This document shows, piece by piece, positions 56,266 to 64,000 of a DNA stretch of 64,000 nt. A program made the position numbers and the translations under genes. Source of the DNA: Nigrospora sphaerica (lineage: Eukaryota; Ascomycota; Sordariomycetes; Amphisphaeriales; Apiosporaceae); the NCBI GenBank assembly GCA_018287875.1, contig JAGVVL010000032.1, positions 62,001 to 126,000 of the forward strand, given 5' to 3'. The first letter of the stretch is position 1; each line of letters begins with the position of its first letter. A model generated the notes under the pieces. The model was given only the letters and a program-made list of their open reading frames with translations, was not told the origin of the DNA and searched no databases.

Positions 56266-56340
56266 GGAGGATATAGTTCAATAGGTAGAGCGACTGTATG
56301 TGGCACAGTAAGTTCCCTGTTCAAGTCAGGGTATCCTCCC
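56266..56340 (+). tRNA. trnH: tRNA-His (GTG)
   Basis: The acceptor GGAGGAT pairs with ATCCTCC, the anticodon arm ACTGT-ATGTGGC-ACAGT gives GTG, and the T arm CCCTG-TTCAAGT-CAGGG is perfect. Confidence 0.87.
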
Positions 56341-56349
56341 AAATATTCA

Positions 56350-56422
56350 ATCAGGGTAGTTTAATAGGTTAAAACCTTAATTTCATGCATTAAAGATGAG
56401 AATTCGAGTTTCTCTCCTGGTT
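56350..56422 (+). tRNA. trnM: tRNA-Met (CAT), third
   Basis: The acceptor ATCAGGG pairs with TCCTGGT, with wobbles, and the anticodon arm TTAAT-TTCATGC-ATTAA gives CAT. Its position just before nad2 is common in ascomycete mitochondria. Confidence 0.83.
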
Positions 56423-56535
56423 TACAAAAGGTTCTAAATAATCCTAATAAATGGGTCTAGACTGTTTTTATTTATCTTCAGATAAATAAAAACAGTCTGT
56501 TTAGGAAGTTTTTGTTTTAATTAAAAAATTTTTTT

Positions 56536-56913
56536 ATGATAACCTTATCTATATTATGTTTATTATTTTCGAACGCTGTCACATTAAGACGAGATATGTC
56601 CATTCTTTTTAATAGAATAGCTATAATAGCTATATCTTATTGTTTTTTACAAGATTTAGTAAGTTTATCCTTAGTTAATAAAGGAGTAGCTTTACATGGA
56701 GGTTTACTTCAAATTACAAGTATTACACAAATATTTCATATATTTGTTTTTATAATCACTATGTTAATATTACAGTTAACAAGTTTCTTCCCTAGAAAAG
56801 TTTGAGTTAAAGAGCATTCATCTTTAAAACATCTTTTAATGGATAATTTAGTTTATTATAGAACTAAAATTATAAATAAAATGGGGGAACATTTAAAAAT
56901 AATAGAATACCCT
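56536..56913 (+). CDS. nad2: nad2 exon 1 (NADH dehydrogenase subunit 2)
   Basis: An antiporter-like subunit of complex I. It reads [20 protein letters not shown] to [11 protein letters not shown]. The intron follows the Pro codon of IIEYP, where the protein must continue [13 protein letters not shown]. Confidence 0.87.
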
Positions 56914-58270
56914 GGGCTACTACACGATAATATGTTAAGGGGAAAACTATCAAATTCCGGGGACATCCTAAAGCTTTTGATACCAAATCAGGTTGAATTT
57001 TTCCAAGGTGGGTGAACTAATTATTCACGTATGGTAACAAGTCAAAAGATGGCGCTTTACTACCACTGATTAAAGTGGACTAATGGTGATATTAGGGTAT
57101 TGGACTCTTATGCTGTCGAGTTACAAACTCGAAAAATGGACAATCGCGGATCTAAATCAGTTATATTTAAAAATATAACTGTAAAAGAGCAACGAGTAGA
57201 CGGTAGTTACATTAACCTATGTATTAGGGATTCAATGTTAAGGTGTACTCTAAAGAGGTTCGAAAGAATTTCTAGTTCCAGTTTCCGTTTAAATCAAATT
57301 CTAAATAAACAACTACATTCAACAACTGTGCGTAACACGGATTCTAAAAATCTGCTTGAACCTAAATCTTCTGATAAAAACACGAATATTTTTAGTTTAA
57401 ACCCTTGATTTATAACAGGATTTACAGATGGAGATGGTTCATTTAGTGTTTCTATTGCTAAAAAAAGTCAGGTACAGGTTGAAAAATACAACCTTTATTT
57501 ACTATAGGATTAGATCCCAAAGATTTAGACTTATTGGTCCAAATTAAAGCTTACTTTAAAGTAGGTAAGATCTATACTAGTTCAAGGGGTATAGTTTACT
57601 ATACTGTGGGTTCTACAAAAGATATAATAAAATATATCTTACCTCATTTTGACAAATACAATTTAGTGACTCTCAAAAAAAAGATTATTTAGTATTCAAG
57701 AATATTGTTCTTCTTATAGAAAAAGGGGAACATAAATCCTTATCTGGTTTATTGAAAATCTTTTCACTTAGAGCTATTCTAAATAAAGGGTTACCAAGCT
57801 TTCTAAAGGCTGAATACCCTAATATTACCCCTGCTGTTGAACCTGAGTTTAAGTTATCCAATTACTTAAATTCACATTGACTATCGGGATTTCTAACAGC
57901 AGAGGGGTCTTTCTTTATTTCTATCTATTCTAACGAGAAAAGAAAAGCAGGGTATGCTGTAAGTCTTGTATTTAGTTTAAGTCAAGATCTTCGAGATTTA
58001 GAGCTACTAAATAGACTCGTGAATTACTTAGGGTGTGGAATAGTTCGAGAACATCCGAATCGTAATACAGCTGAATTAATTATAACTAAGAACGAAGATA
58101 TTAATTTAAAACTAATTAAATTTTTAATAAAATTTCCCCTTTCAGGTGTAAAATTATTAGATTTTGAGAGATTTAAACAAGTATCTTTTTTAATCGAAAA
58201 TAAAATGCACTTAACTCAAGATGGGATTGAATTAATAAAAACGATTAAAGACAAGATGTATACAAGGTAG
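56914..58270 (+). pseudogene. LAGLIDADG endonuclease, nad2 intron, two -1 frame shifts
   Basis: The frame continues from nad2 exon 1 through the core to motif 1, ITGFTDGDGSFSV (about 57412). Then a move to the -1 frame is needed near an A7 run (57460-57466, to read SGTGWKIQPLFTIGLD) and another near an A8 run (57675-57682, to read DYLVFKNIVLLI). Motif 2, LSGFLTAEGSFFI, is at about 57881, and the protein ends DKMYTR with TAG. Otherwise well preserved, which argues against old decay. Confidence 0.77.
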
Positions 58271-58409
58271 TAGAATTATATCAAAATCCTGAAGGTCGTA
58301 TAGGTTTTTACGTTGTAGCTAGCTAAGTAGTAATAACTATGAAGCTAAAAGAGTAGTTTGAAATTTACTCTTAATTTATTTAGAATTTGGCAGGATCTGG
58401 TTATCAATG
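56914..58409 (+). mobile_element. Group I intron nad2-i1 with frameshifted LAGLIDADG ORF
   Basis: The core is translated at the start of the ORF: AAATTCCGGGGACATCC near 56954, CAATCGCGGATCTAAATC near 57141, GAGCAACGAGTAGACGG near 57187 and AAGGTGTACTC near 57240. Some 60 bases of it (57147-57209) are identical to cox2-i1 (60759-60821). P7 can form from GAGTA and TACTC. The 3' part lies at 58271-58409. Confidence 0.77.
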
Positions 58410-59704
58410 TTAATTTTATTATTTGTAGTAAGTGGAGCCATTTTCTTAATGTCTACTAACGACTTAGTCTCTATATTTTTATCAATAGAGCTTCAAAGTT
58501 ATGGATTATACTTATTAAGTACTATCTATAGAAATTCAGAATTAGCTACTACTGGAGGGCTGATGTATTTCTTATTAGGAGGTTTAAGTTCGTGTTTTAT
58601 CCTGTTAGGTACAAGTTTATTATATGCTAACTCAGGTACTACAAATATGGATGGTTTATACGTAATTACTAGTATAAGTGATAGTATAGGGGAAGTTCTT
58701 GATATAAATCTTATTATATAAACTTTTCTTTACTTATTTTTAGTATAGGGTTCTTATTTAAAGTAAGTGCTGCACCATTCCATTTTTGATCACCTGATGT
58801 CTACGACGCTATACCAACTATTGTAACAACTTTTGTTGCCATTGTAGCCAAAATCTCTATATTTATACTATTATTAGAAATAGTATACTTTACAAGTAAT
58901 TCTTTCTCAGGTGAAGGTTTAAATTGAACATTTGGTTTATTAATGAGTTCTTTCCTTTCTTTAATAATAGGAACAGTAGTAGGTTTAACACAGTTTAGAA
59001 TAAAAAGATTGTTTGCTTACAGTACAATAAGTCATGTAGGTTTTATCCTATTAGCTTTAAGTATAACTACTATAGAATCTATACAAGCATTCATATTTTA
59101 TCTAATGCAATACTCTATAAGTAACCTTAATGCCTTTATTATACTAGTGACAATGGGATTCTCATTCTATTTTTATGTTACGGAAAATAAAGAACATAAA
59201 GAACTTTTAGATAAAAACAATTCTCCTATTCAATTAATCAGTCAATTAAGAGGTTATTTCTATATTAACCCTTTCTTAGCTTTAAGTTTTGCTATTACAA
59301 TATTCTCTTTTGTAGGAGTACCACCTCTTGTAGGATTCTTCGCTAAACAGATGGTATTAAGTGCTGCTTTAGATAGTGGTTATGTTTTCTTATCTTTAGT
59401 GGCTATATTGACTAGTGTAATTGGTGGAGTATATTACCTTAACGTTATAAAAGAAGTTTTCTTTTATAAACCTGAATATAAATTAAATTCTATATTAAAA
59501 GATCGTAAATTATTAAGTTATGTTTATAATAAAGATAATCTTTTAGTAAGAAATTTAGAATTCAAATATAATAATATTATGATGACTAGCCCTATTTCTA
59601 TTACAATATCTAGTATCACATTAATAATTTTATTATTTATATTTATGAATAAAGAATGATTAAGTATGGGTACCATATTGGTACAAATTTTATTTAATAA
59701 TTAA
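58410..59704 (+). CDS. nad2: nad2 exon 2, with a frame break near 58717
   Basis: Encodes [20 protein letters not shown] on to GEVLDINLI; a TAA then appears at 58719-58721. The protein clearly continues in the -1 frame as [20 protein letters not shown] to the end LVQILFNN and TAA at 59702-59704. One base appears to be missing in TTATTATATAAAC (58711-58723). The rest (for example [34 protein letters not shown]) is well conserved, so I take the gene as functional and the break as a sequence error or a recoding site. The nad3 ATG follows without a gap. Confidence 0.8.
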
Positions 59705-60121
59705 ATGAGTAGTCTTACTTTTTTCTTTTTATTTGTATCTATATTAGCTTTAGTCTTCTTAATCGTAAATTTACTTCTTGCTCCGCACAATCCTTATCAA
59801 GAAAAATATAGTATTTTCGAATGTGGTTTCCACAGTTTTTTAGGACAAAATAGAACACAGTTTGGTGTAAAATTCTTTATTTTTGCTTTAGTTTATCTAT
59901 TATTAGATTTAGAAATTCTTTTAACTTTCCCTTTTGCAGTAAGTGAATATGTTAATAACATTTATGGATTGATAGTAGCATTATTATTTATAGGTATTAT
60001 TACTATAGGTTTCGTGTTTGAATTAGGTAAAAGTGCCTTAAAAATAGACAGCCGTCAAGTGGTAACTCTTTTAAACGTAAAATCCTCAAATGTAACAGAA
60101 CTTATAAGTAAAACTTCTTAA
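59705..60121 (+). CDS. nad3: nad3, NADH dehydrogenase subunit 3
   Basis: A small membrane subunit of complex I. MSSLTFFFLFVSILALVFLI, the conserved YSIFECGF loop Cys and the LLDLEILLTFPF helix identify it. 138 aa. It starts right after the nad2 stop, so the two genes are surely on one transcript. Confidence 0.92.
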   Translation: MSSLTFFFLFVSILALVFLIVNLLLAPHNPYQEKYSIFECGFHSFLGQNRTQFGVKFFIFALVYLLLDLEILLTFPFAVSEYVNNIYGLIVALLFIGIITIGFVFELGKSALKIDSRQVVTLLNVKSSNVTELISKTS

Positions 60122-60509
60122 GTATTTAAATCTGTTTAGTTTAATGTTTATAAATTAAGGAGGAATTAATTTAGGTGGTTTTGGTAGCATAACCCGGCAA
60201 GCCCCAGGGGGCTGGCGCCCTTCCTTAAAAAAAAATAGCCAAAAAGTTTGAAATATATATGAGAGTTACTCCTATATATATTAGCTAGCTAATAAAAGAT
60301 TTTTCCTTGCTAAGGATATTTCTTAATTAGGTTAAGGCCAGATATTCTTATTCTAAAAATGTAGATATAAAGAATTTGTTTTTCGACTTTGTAGTTTAGT
60401 AAAGTGGGCCTAACTTTAAAATATTAATTTTCGATTCTATACATAATTAAGTATTTAATAGTTTTTACAAATATAAAGATATAGAGATATTTATTGAAAA
60501 ATTTATAAA
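60122..60509. other. Spacer nad3-cox2
   Basis: 388 bases, mainly AT-rich, with one short GC palindrome (about 60193-60223). A tRNA-like trace (about 60385-60445, with TTCGATTC) was examined but lacks a foldable acceptor and anticodon. The last 60 bases are presumably the cox2 leader. Confidence 0.5.
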
Positions 60510-60593
60510 ATGTTTATTATTCAGAATATTTTAAATATAAATTTTGATGTACCTACTCCGTGAGGTATTTATTTCCAAGATAGTGCTACTCCT
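60510..60593 (+). CDS. cox2: cox2 exon 1 (cytochrome c oxidase subunit 2)
   Basis: Complex IV subunit that receives electrons from cytochrome c at CuA. Exon 1 reads MFIIQNILNINFDVPTPWGI then YFQDSATP; the intron falls before QMEGLVELHDNIMYY. TGA is Trp in TPWGI. Confidence 0.9.
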
Positions 60594-61859
60594 CTTCCTA
60601 AATGATCTGGGAAATCATTAATGGGGATAAAACTACCAAATTCCGGAAAAACCCCAGAATTTCAAGTACCAAGCTATACTCGAAAGGGTATAAGTGGATG
60701 AACAAATTACTCATGTATGGTAACAAGCTTGAAGGCTTCTAAAAAGAACGTGGGTTATCGCGGATCTAAATCAGTTATATTTAAAAATATAACTGTAAAA
60801 GAGCAACGAGTAGACGGTAGTTGACATGGTAATCGTTTATCGTGTTTAAGATATACTCTAATGGGTTTCGAAAGAAATTTACATAATAAAATCCTAACTA
60901 CTCAATTAGTTAATAAAAGAAGTTATTCTACATCATTTTTTAATGAGGGTAGAGATGACAATAACCATTATTTAATAATAAACCCCCATTTCTTAACTGG
61001 TTTTGCGGATGCTGAAGGTTCATTTGTTTTAAGTATAACAAAAAGTAATAATGTTAAATCAGGTTGAGTAATCAAACCAAGATTTCAAATACATTTACAT
61101 AAAAAAGATTTATTTATTTTGGAAGCTATTAAAAATTTTCTTGGTGTTGGTAAAATATATGTTCAAGGTGAAGTTTCAGTAGAATACAGAGTATTTTCTA
61201 TTAAGGATTTAAAAATAGTTTTAGATCACTTTGATAAATTTCCTCTTATTTCACAAAAATATGTAGATTATCTTTTATTTAAAGAAGCTTACCTATTATT
61301 AATTAACCGTGAACATTTAACATCTGAAGGTTTACGTAAAATTATATCTATAAAAGCATCTATAAACAACGGTTTATCTTCATCATTAAAAGAAGCTTTC
61401 CCTGGTATTATACATGCTGTAAGACCTTTGAAAGAAAATATTTCTATTTATAATCCTCAATGGCTGGCTGGATTTACTAGCGGAGAGGGATGCTTTGGTG
61501 TTAAAATTAGAAATGCTGAGGGTAACTCTAAAGCTTTTATTGAATTGATATTTCAAATTAATCAACACGTTCGAGATAAAGAATTAATAGCTTGCATTGC
61601 TGAATATTGAGGATGTGGTAAAATTTATAAACATTCTGTAAATGCAGTAGTGTACAGAGTATCTAAAAGGTCTGACTTAACTGAAAAAATTCTTCCCTTT
61701 TTTTTTAAATATCCTATATTAGGGATAAAAGCTTTAGATTTTAAAGACTTTTGCTTTATATCAGAATTAATTGAAAATAAAGCTCATTATAGTAAAGAAG
61801 GGTTAGATCAAATTCTTCATATTAAAGTTAATATGAATAGCGGTAGAGTTGAGTACTAG
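60594..61859 (+). CDS. Double-motif LAGLIDADG endonuclease, in frame with cox2 exon 1
   Basis: A 422-codon frame continuing exon 1; the first 95 residues translate the intron core. Motif 1 LTGFADAEGSFVL (about 60994), motif 2 LAGFTSGEGCFGV (about 61465). It shares the same protein layout as the broken nad2-i1 and cox3-i2 proteins (HFDKFPLISQKYVDYLLF) but is intact, ending TAG at 61857-61859. Confidence 0.87.
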
Positions 61860-61884
61860 CTTTGTTCAAGTGTATTTTGCAACC

Positions 61885-62200
61885 CCGTCCCCCTCGCCCT
61901 CTCTCGACCCTAAGAGAGAGGGTGCATCACTCTCTACAGAGAGTGACAGGGGTTATTTTTTTTTTTTATTATTATAAATAATAATAAAAAAAAAATTAGA
62001 AGCCGGGGGGTAGGGCCTCCTAATGCCTTACACATAAAAAAAAAATCAAAGATTTTTGTTCCATTATTAAAAAAAAATTAGTCAAAAACGACTAATGCAT
62101 TAGACCCCAGGGGCGCTTCTTATTTTTTGAATTATTAGAAAAAATAAGACCCCGGCACCCCCTCGGCACCCCAGGGGTGAGGTGAGGGGGTATGGAACTA
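61885..62200. repeat. Palindrome block in cox2-i1
   Basis: The GC composite hairpin (61885-61952), an AT hairpin (61956-61999), AAAATCAAAGATTTTTG, the GTTCCATTATT / AATGCATTAG module (62060-62105), an AT hairpin variant (62120-62148) and GCACCCCAGGGGTG (62165-62178) lie head to tail. They are accommodated between the intron ORF and the 3' splice site. Confidence 0.75.
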
Positions 62201-62258
62201 TTATTAAAGGTTATACAATATTTTAACTAATTGAAAGTTGAATTTCATTTTTTTTTTG

Positions 62259-62405
62259 CAGATGGAAGGATTAGTTGAATTACACGATAATATTATGTAT
62301 TATCTTGTTGTAATTTTATTTGCGGTTGCTTGAGTTTTATTATCTATAGTAAGAAATTACATTGAGACTAAGTCTCCTATATCTCACAAATATTTAAATC
62401 ACGGT
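62259..62405 (+). CDS. cox2: cox2 exon 2
   Basis: Encodes QMEGLVELHDNIMYYLVVIL to SPISHKYLNHG, the first transmembrane helix of the subunit. The intron follows the Gly codon before TLIELIWTI. Confidence 0.92.
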
Positions 62406-63727
62406 ATAATAAGTGTGCCGGCTCAAAAGTGTTCTAATCATATTAAATATAATCAGTTTTTAAATTCTTGTCCATTTGGGGGAGTGCTTACGCCCCCTCG
62501 TATATAATTACTGAAAAGTACGTGGTTATTCTACCTCTAGTTTAAAAGATAGGGATGATCAATTTATTCCTGCGGCCATCTATGAAGATGTCTCTTCAAT
62601 GCAAAAGGCAATCTTAAAAGATAATGCAGGTAAATCTGGTATTTATATGTTAACCAATAAACTTACTGGAGATATCTACGTAGGACAATCTATTGACTTA
62701 CGTAAAAGATTTCTTAACTATTTTAACTTAAGTTATTTAAGTAGACGTAATGAACTCATAATTTGTAGAGCTATAATAAAATATGGCTATTCAAATTTTT
62801 CGTTAACTATTTTAGAGTATTGTGATAAATGTGATTTAGATATCAGAGAACAACATTATTTTGATGTTCTTAATCCTAAATACAATATCCAGAAAATAGC
62901 AGGTGGTAGCTCAAAAGGTTTAATATTATCAGAGGAAACCAAAAATAAGATCAGTAAAGCTTTAAAGGGAGTTTATGTAGGGGAAAAAGCTTACTGATAT
63001 GGTCGTACTATGAGCGATACTACCAGAGAAATTCTGAGTTCAAACCGAAAGGGGGAGCTTAATCCTTTATACGGTAAATCTCATAGTGAAGAGACTAAAG
63101 AGCTAATGAGAGAAAAAGCGTTAGGTAGAAAATACTCCGAAGAGACTAAATTATTAATGAGTTCGAAACGTGGAAATCCTGTGAATATTTACGAAAAGTG
63201 TTCATCAGAAGGGTATGAATTAATAGGTAGTTTTGTTTCCGCGAGAAGAGCTGGAAAATTTTTAGGTATTAGCGGTAGTACTATTCTAAGTTATATGAAA
63301 TCGGGTATGGTCTTTAAAGATAGATATAAATTTTCGGGGCTTCGCCCTCCTAAATAAAGATGAATATTAGAGTAACTATGAGTATAATTTCACTGAACGC
63401 TGGAAAGTCCTAAAGCCTTTGATACTAATAATCATATAAAAGAAAAAGATTGAAAGATTATGAGTGAAAACTCAAAGGATGTTACAATGGATAATCAAGC
63501 AGGAAACCAAAATAATTCTTTATATTATGAGTAGGTAATCCCTAGAGACTAAACGTGAAACTATGAGTTATGAAGTTTTCCTGGTATTATGTAGCCAGGA
63601 AAATTTTAACCCAAAAAAATCTTCGATTTTTAAGGCCTAGCCACCGTTGAGTCGGTTACTAGTCCTGGGCGAAAGGCTGGTAGATTATATAGTCCAATTT
63701 TATATGAAAGTATAAAAATGTTGTTTG
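62406..63727 (+). mobile_element. Group I intron cox2-i2 with GIY-YIG ORF
   Basis: Inserted after LNHG. Core behind the ORF: CACTGAACGCTGGAAAGTCC near 63391, ATAATCAAGCAGGAAACC near 63492, CCCTAGAGACTAAACGTG near 63540 (R), TATATAGTCC near 63686 (S). A repeat module (AAAAATCTTCGATTTTT and flank, 63608-63680) is inserted just before S. Confidence 0.8.
62464..63357 (+). CDS. GIY-YIG homing endonuclease of cox2-i2
   Basis: The nuclease motif SGIYMLTNKLTGDIYVGQS is at about 62635-62691, then LRKRFLNYF, the Glu in IREQHYFDVLNPKYNIQ, NUMOD3-like repeats (SEETKNKISKALKG, SEETKELMREKALGR) and a NUMOD1/HTH segment. The first ATG is at 62599, and the frame is open back to 62464. It is not in the exon frame: a small GC palindrome (GGGGGAGTGCTTACGCCCCC, 62478-62497) lies at the point where the fusion frame is lost. 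The C-terminal GLRPPK also comes from repeat-like GC sequence. Confidence 0.8.
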
Positions 63728-64000
63728 ACACTTATAGAATTAATATGAACAATTACACCTGCAGTAATTTTAATATTAATTGCATTCCCTTCATTCAAAT
63801 TATTATACTTAATGGATGAAGTTGATGATTCTTCAATGTCAGTTTTAGCAGAGGGTCACCAATGATATTGAAGCTACCAGTACCCTGATTTCTTAAATTC
63901 AGATGAAGAGCTTATAGATTTTGATTCTTACTTGGTACCAGAATCTGATTTAGAAGATGGAGCTTTAAGAATGTTAGAAGTTGATAATAGAGGGGGAAAG
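63728..64000 (+). CDS. cox2: cox2 exon 3, runs to the window edge
   Basis: Encodes [40 protein letters not shown] and [14 protein letters not shown] to [22 protein letters not shown] is the CuA-domain entry. After DNR the usual VVVP is not seen; the last nine bases (GGGGGAAAG) may belong to a further intron, so the exon may end near 63991. Confidence 0.87.

Larger units (their letters stand above)
60594..62258 (+). mobile_element. Group I intron cox2-i1 with LAGLIDADG ORF
   Basis: Core coded inside the ORF start: AAATTCCGGAAAAACC near 60638, TATCGCGGATCTAAATC near 60756, GAGCAACGAGTAGACGG near 60799 and AAGATATACTCTAATGGG near 60848. About 60 bases are identical to nad2-i1. Behind the ORF, a block of palindromes covers 61880-62200 (GC composite copy 6, AT hairpin 61956-61999 and others). 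Confidence 0.8.

Noticed and set aside
60370..60450. Candidate tRNA-Cys before cox2
   Set aside because: Has a T-loop-like TTCGATTC but no GCA anticodon and no pairing acceptor arm.

Overview
This window is part of a large fungal mitochondrial genome, most likely from a filamentous ascomycete (Pezizomycotina). UGA is read as tryptophan throughout (for example in cox1, nad1 and cox3). The genes are those of the respiratory chain. Almost every core gene is cut by group I introns with in-frame homing endonucleases, and an rps3-like ribosomal protein gene sits inside an intron of the large rRNA at the conserved domain V site, the usual Pezizomycotina arrangement. All recognised genes are on the + strand. 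cob, nad4L, nad5 and trnC were not found, so the window is not a full circle.

Layout: trnR(ACG); cox1 in ten exons with nine introns (1506-14662); an unknown membrane ORF (orf410); trnR(TCT); nad1; nad4; atp9; atp8; atp6 (two introns); a second unknown membrane ORF (orf514) 20 bases behind atp6; rns; a tRNA cluster (Y, N, K, G twice, D, S, W, P, S, then copies of D and S); nad6 (one intron); trnV; cox3 (two introns) with a third unknown ORF (about 350 aa) overlapping its 3' end; trnI; rnl with the rps3 intron; tRNAs T, E, M, M, L, A, F, L, Q, H, M; nad2 (one intron); nad3; and cox2 (two introns, running off the right edge). I count 18 group I introns. Sixteen carry LAGLIDADG or GIY-YIG reading frames, one carries rps3, and one has no ORF.

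The spaces between genes are packed with short palindromes: AT hairpins, GC-rich hairpins and composites of the two nested in each other. The same modules have inserted into intron ORFs and rps3, sometimes keeping the frame and sometimes destroying it. There are also many duplicated pieces: trnG in tandem, trnD-trnS, fragments of trnP, trnW and nad6, the 3' part of the rnl intron, and the nad4 leader.

Two things stand out. First, three unrecognised ORFs share one architecture (hydrophobic N-terminus, low-complexity linker, charged helical C-terminus with a short recurring motif). Each lies where it can borrow expression from a core gene: an identical copy of the nad4 leader, the 3' flank of atp6, and the 3' end of cox3. 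Second, several genes, including nad2 and rps3, need a shift to the -1 frame, usually at runs of A or T. This could be consensus error in the sequence, decay, or real translational frameshifting. Exon borders were placed by protein continuity and the group I rule (U or C before the 5' site, G at the intron end). They were not confirmed by RNA data.
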